Shown here one piece after another: positions 54,857 through 63,264 of a stretch of 64,000 bases of DNA (position 1 is the stretch's first letter; every line of letters begins with the position of its first letter). The stretch covers positions 806,001 to 870,000 of the forward strand of contig NZ_SJPI01000003.1 in NCBI RefSeq assembly GCF_007859865.1. Reading direction: 5' to 3'. The stretch is from Rubripirellula amarantea. Its GTDB lineage: Bacteria; Planctomycetota; Planctomycetia; Pirellulales; Pirellulaceae. A model generated the notes under the pieces. That model made no database searches and was not told the origin of the DNA. It saw only the letters and a list, made by a program, of their open reading frames with translations. The position numbers and the translations under genes were made by a program.

Positions 54857-54864
54857 GTATAATG
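54857..54864 (+). promoter_or_regulatory. -10-like GTATAATG
   Basis: TATAAT at 54858-54863, about 60 nt upstream of the sulfatase start and the best placed of the three GTATAATG copies. The -35 region is not obvious. Confidence 0.42.
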
Positions 54865-54924
54865 GCGGGCAAATCGCTCCTGCGCAAGGGGCGAAAGTCC
54901 CACCACTCCTTCCCTTCGCTTGAA

Positions 54925-56343
54925 ATGACAATGTCTCGCTATTGCTCGCTCGTATTGGCAGTTCTGCTGTTTGGTGTCTCATCTCCCTTTTGTCTCGCAA
55001 ATAAGCCGAACGTAATTTTTGTGATGGCGGATGACCTGGGATACGGTGACTTGGGTTGCTATGGACAATCGGTCATTCAAACCCCGCGTTTGGATCAGAT
55101 GGCCGCGCAGGGAATGAAGTTCACGCAGTTCTACGCGGGAAACACGGTTTGCGCACCGAGTCGCAGTGTATTGATGACTGGCCAGCACATGGGTCACACT
55201 CACGTTCGGGGCAATGCTGGTCGTTCAGATATGTCGGCCCAGACGCTTCGTGAGCAGGACGTTACTGTGGCCGAGGTTATTGGTGCAGCCGGTTACACGA
55301 GCGGACTGATTGGCAAATGGGGCTTAGGAGAACTCCACAGCCCAGGGCATCCATTGGATCAAGGGTTCGATCGTTTCTTCGGATACCTCAATCAAACACA
55401 CGCGCACAATTATTACCCCGAGTTTCTTTGGGATGGCGTAGAGAAAATCTCGCTCCGCAATCAGGTCGATCCTTCTCCCAAATCCTACGGCGCTTTCACC
55501 GGCGGTACGGCAACTAAAAGAATCGACTACTCCCATGATCTATTTGCTGATGAGGCACTGACCTTCATTGACGACCACCAAGACGGTCCCTTCTTCTTGT
55601 ACTTGGCACTCACCATCCCGCACGCCAACAATGAAGGTTCGCAAATGACAGGTGATGGTGCTGAGGTTCCCGACTACGGCATCTACCAAACGAAAGATTG
55701 GCCCAACCCTGACAAGGGCCAAGCCGCAATGATTACTCGAATGGACAGCGACGTGGGACGGATCTTGGATCGCTTGACCGAGTTGGCGATCGCCGAAAAC
55801 ACGCTTGTGTTTTTTACCAGTGACAACGGCCCTCACAACGAGGCCAGCCACAACACGAAACGATTCAATCCCTCAGGTCCGCTGCGAGGAATCAAACGAG
55901 CGTTGTATGAAGGCGGCATTCGCGTTCCCGCGATCGCTTGGTGGCCCGGAACAATTGCCGCTGGTTCGACGACGGATCACATCGCGTACTTTGGCGATTT
56001 CATGGCAACAATGTGCGAACTAACGGGTACGGAAGTACCGGCCCACATAGATAGCATCAGCTTCTTGCCCACGCTGAAAGGTGATGCCAACGAGCAGGAC
56101 GAACACGAATACTTGTATTGGGAATTTTACGAGCAGGGGAGTCGCCAGGCAGTTCGTTTTGGTGACTGGAAAGCAATCCGTCAGCCAATGATGACCGGTA
56201 AAATCGAGCTCTTTAACTTGTCCGAAGACATCGGTGAAACGAAAGACGTAGCCAATGACCATCCTGACTTGGTCAAGAAAGCTGCTGCGATGATGGCAGA
56301 AGCTCACGTTCCGAATCCCAACTGGAAAGTCGCCGGCAAGTAA
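54925..56343 (+). CDS. Secreted sulfatase (arylsulfatase type)
   Basis: About 472 residues. A signal peptide (MTMSRYCSLVLAVLLFGVSS, cleavage near FCLA) precedes KPNVIFVMADDLGYGDLGCY with the first metal-binding Asp pair. The formylglycine site is VCAPSRSVLMTG, with the Cys-type C-x-P-S-R motif. GKWGLGELHSPGHPLDQGF and FTSDNGPHNEASH supply other metal and substrate residues. It hydrolyses sulfate esters, probably of marine polysaccharides, after activation by a formylglycine-generating enzyme or anaerobic maturase elsewhere. Planctomycetes carry many of these. ATG 54925 is chosen over an upstream 54862, whose extension is charged and would mask the signal peptide. Confidence 0.93.
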   Translation: MTMSRYCSLVLAVLLFGVSSPFCLANKPNVIFVMADDLGYGDLGCYGQSVIQTPRLDQMAAQGMKFTQFYAGNTVCAPSRSVLMTGQHMGHTHVRGNAGRSDMSAQTLREQDVTVAEVIGAAGYTSGLIGKWGLGELHSPGHPLDQGFDRFFGYLNQTHAHNYYPEFLWDGVEKISLRNQVDPSPKSYGAFTGGTATKRIDYSHDLFADEALTFIDDHQDGPFFLYLALTIPHANNEGSQMTGDGAEVPDYGIYQTKDWPNPDKGQAAMITRMDSDVGRILDRLTELAIAENTLVFFTSDNGPHNEASHNTKRFNPSGPLRGIKRALYEGGIRVPAIAWWPGTIAAGSTTDHIAYFGDFMATMCELTGTEVPAHIDSISFLPTLKGDANEQDEHEYLYWEFYEQGSRQAVRFGDWKAIRQPMMTGKIELFNLSEDIGETKDVANDHPDLVKKAAAMMAEAHVPNPNWKVAGK

Positions 56344-56358
56344 GCCTGAGCGAACTCG

Positions 56359-58176
56359 CTAGCGTTGCCGGTCAATGCGAACAATTTCAGCACCAAGCAT
56401 TTCGATACAAGACTGAACGAGTTCGTTTGATTCGATCTCTTTCATTCGTTGCATGCGAGAGGGCGCCTTCACGGTTGGCTCGGCTTCTTTCACGACCGCA
56501 ACTGGGGCCGCAGCACGCAGTTCGACGTGGACGGCCATTCCCGCGTGTCGCGAGACTGCTTCCACGATCTTGCCAAAATGCTCGGGCGCCTCGCAGCGCC
56601 GGAGTGCAAGTGCCGACTCGGCGGGGAAGATCAAGTCTAGCCTTCCCGGTCCAGACGCCTCTACCGCCATCACGCTGTTGGCAAGCGTTGCGGTCATGTC
56701 TTCCATTTCGGCAAGTGCGTTTTTCCAAACGGTTTCAGCTTGCGTCCGTGACATCGTCACCTTGGGTGCCGATGCAAGATCTGGTTGTGGCGATGCTTTT
56801 TCGGCTGGTGCTGCAACCGCGACTGACTGCGACGCAACCTCCGATGCGGGAGTTGGTACAACCGCTTTATCAGCATTGGCTTTGTTCACTGACGCTTCCG
56901 GAACTGCGGCGGCGGGGGTCCCGGAAGAGGCAACCGCAGCAGGACGATCAAGCGTTAGCTTTTTTTTTTCGGCGGCCGATGCTGCAGAAATTTTGCCACC
57001 GCCGGATTGCTTGGCCGCAGAAGCCAGGTCGGCGATCTGCTGCAGGTCGGGCAGATTGCAGATTTGGATCAACGTGGCTTCTAACAACACTCGCGAATAA
57101 ACGCTGTGGCGAATTCGGACGAGTGTTTGATCCACCAGTCCCACCACGGCCAACACCGTTTGCAGTCCCCAACGATTGCCAAGTTCAGCAAGGTCCTCTC
57201 GCATTGAAGCGGAAGTGTGCCTTAACAAACTAGGATCACAACCTACCGTGACCGCCATCAGATCTCGGAAGTACCCCAGCAATTGTTCGGCAAGGCGACC
57301 TGCGTCCACGCCGGCATCGATCGCTGCATCGATTTGCCGCATTGCATCGGCCGAATTTCGATCAGCCATCGCGGTAGCCAATTCGTGCAATCTCGCATCG
57401 TCCGCAGTTCCCAACATGGAATGGACGGCGTCAGCGGTAAGCTTGCCATCGCTGAAGCTGAGGACTTGTTCAAGCAGTGATTGGCTGTCTCGCATCGACC
57501 CCGCAGCACGGCGCGCAATCAATTCAAGAGCCGCTTCGTCTGCTTCAGCGCCTTCGGCCGTGATGATCTCAGATAACCGTTGAACAATCTTCTGAACTTC
57601 TACGGGTGCAAAGTCGAATCGCTGGCAACGACTCAACACGGTGATCGGAATCTTTTCGGGATCCGTCGTGCAGAAAATAAACTTAACGTGTTCAGGAGGC
57701 TCTTCGAGAGTCTTCAGCAGCGCGTTGAAGGCTGCGCCGGTCAGCATGTGGACTTCGTCGATGATGTAAATCTTGTACCGCGAACGACTCGGTCGAACAC
57801 CAACGTTTGCACGCAACGACCGGATCTCGTCGATACCGCGATTGCTCGCACCGTCGATTTCAATCACGTCCACGTCTTCGCCCGAGTCGATTGCTTGCGC
57901 TATATCCGACTCGGGATCGGGACTGGCGGTTGGACCACCCGGGGCGTTAAGAGCCTTGGCAAAAATCCGAGCCGTGCTTGTCTTGCCGACTCCACGGGCA
58001 CCGGTGAACAGGTAAGCGTGCCCAACCCGAGATGTTTCGATCGCGTTCTTTAGCGCGCGGCCAACGTGCTCTTGTCCCACCAATTCGTCGAAGGCTCGCG
58101 GTCGATAGCGACGGGCGACGACGACGTAGTTGCCGCCGTTGTTGGAATCACCATCGGAGCGTGCGGCTGCGGACAT
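56359..58176 (-). CDS. dnaX: DNA polymerase III subunit gamma/tau
   Basis: 605 residues from ATG 58176. The AAA+ clamp-loader core has RPRAFDELVGQEHVGRAL, Walker A GARGVGKTSTARI, IDEVHMLTGAAFNALLKTLE (DExH-type Walker B) and the sensor region FCTTDPEKIPITVLSRCQRF. The tau part begins around ~400 with an Ala/Pro/Lys-rich linker and ends in a C-terminal domain (SRMQRMKEIESNELVQSCIE). It loads the sliding clamp and, as tau, links polymerase cores. An A10 tract at 56960-56969 probably yields the shorter gamma form. The zinc-binding Cys cluster of E. coli DnaX is not apparent. The ORF could extend upstream to 58311 but this would overlap the SRP RNA gene. Confidence 0.95.
   Translation of the reverse strand: MSAAARSDGDSNNGGNYVVVARRYRPRAFDELVGQEHVGRALKNAIETSRVGHAYLFTGARGVGKTSTARIFAKALNAPGGPTASPDPESDIAQAIDSGEDVDVIEIDGASNRGIDEIRSLRANVGVRPSRSRYKIYIIDEVHMLTGAAFNALLKTLEEPPEHVKFIFCTTDPEKIPITVLSRCQRFDFAPVEVQKIVQRLSEIITAEGAEADEAALELIARRAAGSMRDSQSLLEQVLSFSDGKLTADAVHSMLGTADDARLHELATAMADRNSADAMRQIDAAIDAGVDAGRLAEQLLGYFRDLMAVTVGCDPSLLRHTSASMREDLAELGNRWGLQTVLAVVGLVDQTLVRIRHSVYSRVLLEATLIQICNLPDLQQIADLASAAKQSGGGKISAASAAEKKKLTLDRPAAVASSGTPAAAVPEASVNKANADKAVVPTPASEVASQSVAVAAPAEKASPQPDLASAPKVTMSRTQAETVWKNALAEMEDMTATLANSVMAVEASGPGRLDLIFPAESALALRRCEAPEHFGKIVEAVSRHAGMAVHVELRAAAPVAVVKEAEPTVKAPSRMQRMKEIESNELVQSCIEMLGAEIVRIDRQR
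56960..56969 (-). promoter_or_regulatory. A10 slippery tract in dnaX (probable gamma/tau switch)
   Basis: On the coding strand G-A10-G reads GAA AAA AAA AAG (codons for EKKK, near residue 403 of 605) and contains the in-frame heptamer A AAA AAG used for frameshifting in E. coli dnaX. One extra A, or a -1 shift, gives GCT AAC GCT TGA, a stop after three codons. The product would end at the clamp-loader/tau boundary, as gamma does. Confidence 0.7.
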
Positions 58177-58277
58177 AAAACCGGAATTCAACTCTAAGGG
58201 GAATGCTCTGGGCTGCGTCACTCGCGACGGGTAACTTCCAGTCGATAGGTGTGCTTCCTCTTGAAGCATCATGGGCG

Positions 58278-58285
58278 AAAAAAAA
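58278..58285 (-). terminator. T8 tract ending the SRP RNA gene
   Basis: Eight T on the minus strand directly follow the base of the SRP RNA stem (GACTG/CAGTC), forming an intrinsic terminator with the RNA's own terminal helix. Confidence 0.7.
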
Positions 58286-58399
58286 GACTGCTCGGAGGCG
58301 GCGACCCTCACACAAAGCTACACCGCTTATGGCTGCTCCAGTTAAGGCCTGACCAGGTTCACGACTCACAGTCGCAAGGGCCGCCACCTCCAAACAGTC
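58286..58399 (-). ncRNA. ffs: Bacterial signal recognition particle RNA (small, 4.5S type)
   Basis: About 114 nt. The 5' end GACTG and GGAGGTGGCGGCCCT pair with AGGGTCGCCGCCTCC and CAGTC at the 3' end, forming the long rod. The conserved SRP core is GAACCTGGTCAGGCC and GGAGCAGCCATAAGCGG, close to the consensus around helix 8. The apical loop is unusual: where most bacteria have GGAA, the sequence between CC and GG is TTAACT. A T8 tract follows. It sits directly upstream of dnaX on the same strand, a familiar arrangement in bacteria. The RNA binds Ffh and targets membrane proteins. Confidence 0.9.
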
Positions 58400-58567
58400 G
58401 TTTTCGCACTTCTTCGCTGGTAGCCGGGTCGCTTGTTGGGGTCATTCGACCCGTCGCAAGCGATTAAGCACCGCGTCCTTCATGATAAGGGCAATCCCAC
58501 TGATTGCGGAAGCCGACAGAACAAAATTCACGTGAATGAATTCACATCGACGCCGGCTTTGGATCCA

Positions 58568-60334
58568 CTAGCGACGCCGTCCTCGGCCGCCACCACCGTT
58601 TCCGCTGCCATTGTTGTTTCCGCCGCCGCCACGACCACCACGGTTCTTCTTGTGGTTTTCGATGTTGTTCTCGACGAAGATGTCAATCGTTTCGAGCCAC
58701 GTCGGCGCGTTGGCGCGACGACGTGGCGGCTCACGATCGCTTGATCCTTCGTCACTGTCTCGGCTCGGACCACGATCTCTGCCTCGAGGGCGATCATCGC
58801 GTTCTTGATCTCGACCTTCCTGATCGCGACCTCGGCCGCCGCGTCCACGTCCACGACGCGGAGTGCGGCCTTCGGAATCATCTTCGCTAGATCGGGAACG
58901 AGGCTCGCTATCCGAACGCGATGACTCATCACGTGATCGACCACCGCCTCGTTGCGGACGACGGTCACTTTGCACTTCCTCAACATCCCCATCGTCATCG
59001 TCGCCAAACGCGGACGAACGCAGCAATGGATCATCGGAATCGTCACTCGACTTTTCGTTGGACTCGGTGTTCGTGCCTTCATCGCGGCCTCGGCCTCGCC
59101 CACGCCCACGCCGACCACGTCGTCGTGAACGACTTCGTGGTGCATCGTCATCACTTGCGGGTCCGCGGTCATCACCACCGTCGCTATCGCTGGACGATAG
59201 TAATCCTGAACCGAAGCCATCATCATCGTCGTCATCACGAGGAGCAGGGCGACGCGGGCGATCACCACGGGAAACCGTTTCGCTTTCGTCGCGACCACGT
59301 GGACGTCTAGATCGCTCGGAAGCACCATCAGCGTCGCTTCCTGAACGCTCACCGCGAGCAGGCTCTCGCCGTGCGGATTCACCCCGTCCAGATTCGCCCC
59401 GTCCAGATTCACCCCGCCCAGATTCGCTACGGGCTGGCTCATCGCGTCCGGAATCTGCACGACCCGACTCGCCACGGGGCGAGTCACCGCGACTAGAATC
59501 GTTGTCTCCTCGTGGTCCGCGTCCACGGCCACCACGTCCACCCCGACGTCCACGGCCTCGCCGAGGCTCTGATTCGCCGTCACGATCTGATTCGTCGTCG
59601 TCGCGATCAGTCACGAACTCGCTGACGACTTCTTCATCGTCTAGCGACTCGTTCGACTCGCTACCGAGATCTTGCTCACTGGCCCGCTGGCGAGCGCCGC
59701 GACGGCCTCGTCGACCACGGCGCGGCCGATCTTCCGAGTCACTTGATTTCTTACCAAAACTGCTATCCGTCGATTCTTCTGAACCGTCGTCCTGAGCTAC
59801 TTGTTCGCTGCGAACTGAGCGATCTTCGCGTGATGGACGCTCATCGCGAGCGGGACGTCGCGAGTCATTTCGAGATGACTCGGACGAACGTTCTGGACTA
59901 CCGACCACCGCATCGAGGTCTTTAGCATCAGCGACCGGACGCTCTGGTCTTTCGTAGCTGGATTGGCCTTCCTTACGAGTCGGTGCACCGAAACCAGGTA
60001 AGACAGCGGGCGGGGTTACAGCCGCGAGTGCTTGCAACACGTCGCCGGTGTCAATTTCTTCAATCCCACCGTCATCGGTGTCATCGGTGTCCTCGGGCGC
60101 CTTGCTGGCGACAGCGGGCTCATCCGCGTCTTCCACTTTAAAACCGCCAAATATCTCATCAGCCTTGGTTGGCTCGATGGCAGCGTCACTTGGACTTGGA
60201 TCAGCTTTGTCTTCGGTGGTTTCTTGTTTCGGGGATTCTTCTTTTGCGGGCTTCTCTTCCTTCGCTTTAGGAGGTTGAGCCGGCCCAGGGGTTCCCAGCA
60301 GATTGGCTAGGAAATTCCAATGATCTGAACGCAT
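58568..60334 (-). CDS. Disordered Arg/Asp/Ser/Gly-rich protein with RGG repeats
   Basis: 588 residues, mostly low complexity. Residues 1-170 are Glu/Pro/Lys/Asp-rich. The middle is long mixed-charge sequence (RPRRGRRGRRGARQRASEQ, DDDDGFGSGLLSSSDSD, an array of GRGES/GRAES-type units around 300-330). The C-terminus has a short ordered patch (APTWLETIDIFVENNIENHK) and then GRGGGGNNNGSGNGGGGRG. Such RGG/RD-rich proteins bind RNA and may form condensates, but function cannot be read. The frame is chosen because it starts at ATG 60334 with a sensible ordered beginning (RSDHWNFLANLL) and ends near the ordered patch; other long ORFs here are shadows. Confidence 0.7.
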   Translation of the reverse strand: MRSDHWNFLANLLGTPGPAQPPKAKEEKPAKEESPKQETTEDKADPSPSDAAIEPTKADEIFGGFKVEDADEPAVASKAPEDTDDTDDGGIEEIDTGDVLQALAAVTPPAVLPGFGAPTRKEGQSSYERPERPVADAKDLDAVVGSPERSSESSRNDSRRPARDERPSREDRSVRSEQVAQDDGSEESTDSSFGKKSSDSEDRPRRGRRGRRGARQRASEQDLGSESNESLDDEEVVSEFVTDRDDDESDRDGESEPRRGRGRRGGRGGRGRGPRGDNDSSRGDSPRGESGRADSGRDEPARSESGRGESGRGESGRGESARREPARGERSGSDADGASERSRRPRGRDESETVSRGDRPRRPAPRDDDDDDGFGSGLLSSSDSDGGDDRGPASDDDAPRSRSRRRGRRGRGRGRGRDEGTNTESNEKSSDDSDDPLLRSSAFGDDDDGDVEEVQSDRRPQRGGGRSRDESSRSDSEPRSRSSEDDSEGRTPRRGRGRGGRGRDQEGRDQERDDRPRGRDRGPSRDSDEGSSDREPPRRRANAPTWLETIDIFVENNIENHKKNRGGRGGGGNNNGSGNGGGGRGRRR

Positions 60335-60619
60335 GGAGTGATTTCTTCAACAGGAAGGGACGGGGCATTTCACGCCGCGTCGGGTGGAAAAGGCGATGGC
60401 CAGACCCGAGAGGTTGGCGGGCATGTCAGCTCGGCCAAATTGGGTAGGTGGGGCGATCGCGGGAGTTTTTCTGTGAATATAGGGCAACCCGACCGAAGAT
60501 TTTCGGTGGCAATTCGTAAAGCTGCCGTTGCCGAGCTATATGTATAGCCCCAGATCATTTATCACCCAAGGCCAAGCCTGCTTCTTAGCCACCGAAATAG
60601 CCCGAAAACAACATTGCAG

Positions 60620-61795
60620 ATGACTTTAAAACCGTCCAACCCCGCCCGATCCGCTCCCCTACGTCCTCTTGTCGTATTCGGCACTCGTCCCGAAGCGATC
60701 AAGATGTGCCCGATTTTGATCGAATGTCAAAAACGGCCCACGGAAATCGCTCCCATTATCTGCAGCACCGGCCAACACCGCGAAATGCTCGCTCAGGTGT
60801 TGGGCTACTTCGGAATCCAACCGGATATAGACCTCGGTCTGATGAAACCAGGCCAAACACTCACTGGGCTGACGGCAGCCTGTTTGACGGCGGTCGACCA
60901 AGTGATCCAGGACCAGAAACCGGATTGTGTCGTCGTCCAGGGTGACACCACGACCGTGATGGCCTCGGCCATGGCGGCCTTTTACCACCAAATCCCCGTC
61001 GTTCACGTCGAGGCGGGCCTACGCACCGGCGACCTGATGGCTCCATGGCCCGAAGAGTTTAATCGCCGGGTGGCTGGAATTGTCACCGAACTGCATTGCG
61101 CCCCAACAGAGCGAAGCGCTGATGCGTTGCGGCGTGAAGGAGTGCCCGAAAGCCAAATACGTGTCACCGGCAACACCGTCATCGATGCGCTTTTGCACAC
61201 GGTGGCAAAAGAACGCAGCGATGATGCGGCGCTAAGAGAAAAGTATCCTGCCGCAACTGCCGATTCAGTGGTGCTTATCACCGGACATCGACGCGAGAAC
61301 TTCGGTGGCGGGCTAGCCGATACCTGCGACGCGATCATGGAACTGGCCAAGACCCACGCAGAAACTCAGTTCATTTATCCGGTTCACCTGAACCCCAACG
61401 TGCAGGGCCCCGTCCATGAACGACTTGGTGGACTGCCTAATGTTCACTTAGTGAAACCAGCCGACTATCCCGAATTTGTCTGGCTAATGGACCGAGCGTC
61501 CGTCGTCCTTACTGACTCGGGCGGCGTGCAAGAAGAAGCGCCGTCGTTGCACTGTGCGGTATTGGTGACTCGCGAGAAAACGGAACGCCCCGAGGCTGTT
61601 GATGCAGGACTGGCTGAGTTGGTAGGAACCGACAAGCAAAAAATCATATCGCGAGTGAGCCACGCGATCGCCGAGCGTTCGAAAAACGCGAAGAACAGCC
61701 AAGGCAATCGCGACGAAATCGTCCTTAATCCGTACGGCGATGGAAAAGCATCCCAGCGCATCGTCGATTGGATGCTCGAGCGATGGCCTAGCTGA
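60620..61795 (+). CDS. wecB: UDP-N-acetylglucosamine 2-epimerase (non-hydrolysing)
   Basis: About 391 residues. Motifs VFGTRPEAIKMCPIL, VVQGDTTTVMASAMAAF, VHVEAGLRTGDLMAPWPEEF with NRR, GHRRENFGGGL, and DSGGVQEEAPSL, all diagnostic of WecB. It interconverts UDP-GlcNAc and UDP-ManNAc for surface polysaccharides. ATG 60620 is chosen over TTG 60614. No other sugar-nucleotide genes are adjacent. It converges with pyrF across the 13-bp repeat array. Confidence 0.95.
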   Translation: MTLKPSNPARSAPLRPLVVFGTRPEAIKMCPILIECQKRPTEIAPIICSTGQHREMLAQVLGYFGIQPDIDLGLMKPGQTLTGLTAACLTAVDQVIQDQKPDCVVVQGDTTTVMASAMAAFYHQIPVVHVEAGLRTGDLMAPWPEEFNRRVAGIVTELHCAPTERSADALRREGVPESQIRVTGNTVIDALLHTVAKERSDDAALREKYPAATADSVVLITGHRRENFGGGLADTCDAIMELAKTHAETQFIYPVHLNPNVQGPVHERLGGLPNVHLVKPADYPEFVWLMDRASVVLTDSGGVQEEAPSLHCAVLVTREKTERPEAVDAGLAELVGTDKQKIISRVSHAIAERSKNAKNSQGNRDEIVLNPYGDGKASQRIVDWMLERWPS

Positions 61796-61844
61796 ATCGC
61801 TTTTTTAAGAACGGTCAATCGAACGTCCAAAATCTTGCTACCCA

Positions 61845-61922
61845 GTGCAACGATTTAGTGCAACGATTTAGTGCAACGATTTAGTGCAACGATTTAGTGC
61901 AACGATTTAGTGCAACGATTTA
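61845..61922. repeat. 13-bp tandem repeat, six perfect copies
   Basis: GTGCAACGATTTA is repeated six times without a change from 61845 to 61922, between convergent wecB and pyrF. The last copy includes the pyrF stop codon (TAA on the minus strand at 61920-61922). Perfect identity points to recent expansion. Confidence 0.92.
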
Positions 61923-62837
61923 GAATCGAAGTTGCTGATTCATTTCGTCAACGGCAGCACAGACGGCATCCTGCCATTGGCCATCTTGGAAACGATCTTT
62001 GAACTCAGGTCGTTGATGAGCGAAGATGATGTTTCGCGAATTGTTCACTACGGCTCCGAGTCCCGAATCGTCAAAGCCGGCCTTCACATCGTCTGCACCG
62101 CCGCCTTGGGCACCGAAGCCTGGAATCAAAATCCAGCTTGTCGGCATCGCTGCACGCAGTTCCGCCAATTGATCTGGATAGGTCGCGCCGACAACCGCAC
62201 CAACGGGCCCGTAGCCGCACTTACCCAGTCGCGTTTCATTCAAACGGCGCACCAAACTAGCGACTGACTGATACACCGTTTCATCACCGGTTTTGCGATC
62301 CTGTAGAAAGCCACCCCCGGGGTTCGATGTCTTGACGAGTACGAATATGCCCGCGTTTCGCTCGTCACACACCTTCACAAAGGGCTCTAGGCTGTCTTCA
62401 CCAAGATAGGGACTAACCGTTAGCGAATCGCCACCCCATGGGCTCGCCGCGCCCATGTAAGCATCCGCATAGGCCTCGGCGGTGCTACCAATGTCGTTGC
62501 GTTTGGCGTCAACAATGACTAGCAACTCCTTCGAACGTGCATAGCGAATCACCTCGCCCAGCGCAATGCAGCCCGCTGGTCCAAGCTGCTCAAAGAACGC
62601 GACCTGTGGTTTGACGCACGCGACCTTGCCAGCGACAACGTCAATGATTTCGGTGCAAAATTGCGTGTAGGCGGCTGCCCACGCGTCCGCCGATCCAGCG
62701 CCCGAAGTCACGAGGTCTTTCGTGATCGCAGGTGGAAGACTTGCCTTGCGAGGATCAAGCCCCACGCAAGTGACCGAACGAGTAGCTTGGACGGCTTGGG
62801 CCAACGAATCGGCAAAGGTCGAATCAGCGAGCGACAT
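61920..62837 (-). CDS. pyrF: Orotidine 5'-phosphate decarboxylase (type 2)
   Basis: About 305 residues, the length of type 2 OMP decarboxylases. The catalytic motif VIVDAKRNDIGSTAEAYADA has the D-x-K-R-x-D-I pattern; CVGLDPRK lies near the start, FVLVKTSNPGGG in the middle and GFGAQGGGADDV near the C-terminus binds phosphate. It forms UMP in pyrimidine synthesis. ATG 62837 (MSLADSTFADS) is chosen over the upstream 62891, because conserved sequence starts there and GGA precedes it. Its stop lies in the last unit of the 13-bp repeat. Confidence 0.93.
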   Translation of the reverse strand: MSLADSTFADSLAQAVQATRSVTCVGLDPRKASLPPAITKDLVTSGAGSADAWAAAYTQFCTEIIDVVAGKVACVKPQVAFFEQLGPAGCIALGEVIRYARSKELLVIVDAKRNDIGSTAEAYADAYMGAASPWGGDSLTVSPYLGEDSLEPFVKVCDERNAGIFVLVKTSNPGGGFLQDRKTGDETVYQSVASLVRRLNETRLGKCGYGPVGAVVGATYPDQLAELRAAMPTSWILIPGFGAQGGGADDVKAGFDDSGLGAVVNNSRNIIFAHQRPEFKDRFQDGQWQDAVCAAVDEMNQQLRF

Positions 62838-63002
62838 GGTGAGATTCCAGCGTGAACAGACAACATTTGCCTCCAATCTGAAGCCCTGCAAGCCGCATCG
62901 TCAATGTCACCTAGCGAACCGCCGACGCGTTGATTAGCATCTGGATTGTGAGAGAAAAACTCGGACGGATTTTCGTTCCGGACAGTGAGTTTGCCTTACA
63001 AA

Positions 63003-63077
63003 CGGGCCGTAGCGCAGTCTGGCTAGCGCGCCACCTTGGGGTGGTGGAGGTCGCAGGTTCAAGTCCTGTCGGCCCGA
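63003..63077 (+). tRNA. tRNA-Pro, anticodon GGG
   Basis: 75 nt. Acceptor stem CGGGCCG pairs with CGGCCCG, D arm GCGC/GCGC, anticodon stem CCACC/GGTGG with loop TTGGGGT (anticodon GGG), T arm GCAGG-TTCAAGT-CCTGT, discriminator A. All stems are well paired. CCA is not encoded. A strong terminator follows 7 nt later. Confidence 0.95.
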
Positions 63078-63084
63078 TCAATCT

Positions 63085-63126
63085 AAAAAGCCTCTTGGTG
63101 AACTCGATCACTAAGAGGCTTTTTTT
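63085..63126 (+). terminator. Rho-independent terminator after tRNA-Pro
   Basis: AAAAAGCCTCTT and AAGAGGCTTTTTTT form a long perfect stem with a T7 tail on the plus strand; the A-rich left arm makes it bidirectional, so it may also serve the minus-strand permease gene. Confidence 0.9.
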
Positions 63127-63264
63127 GTGAAATGGCTGGTGTTGGCAAAGCGAAAGACCACGCGGCACCAAAGCCTACACGGCACCAGAGCCTAAAACGG
63201 GCGTTTAGAAAGCGCACGGCGAAATGGCGTTTGAACCATCCCGCCGGAACCAACTCGTCCCCGC

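Noticed and set aside
57176-57583. Plus-strand ORFs inside dnaX (also 56427-57233 and 56453-57100)
   Set aside because: Ser/Ala/Arg-rich antisense frames of a firmly identified gene.
58177-58311. N-terminal extension of dnaX
   Set aside because: It would overlap the 3' end of the SRP RNA gene and its terminator, and conserved sequence starts after ATG 58176.
58863-59795. Long plus-strand ORF (310 residues, Ser/Arg/Pro-rich) and the minus-strand ORF 58528-59583
   Set aside because: Both are shadow frames of the low-complexity coding sequence at 58568-60334. They lack sensible starts, ordered segments or any family feature.
61845-61922. CRISPR array
   Set aside because: Repeats of 13 bp follow each other with no spacers and no cas genes are present.
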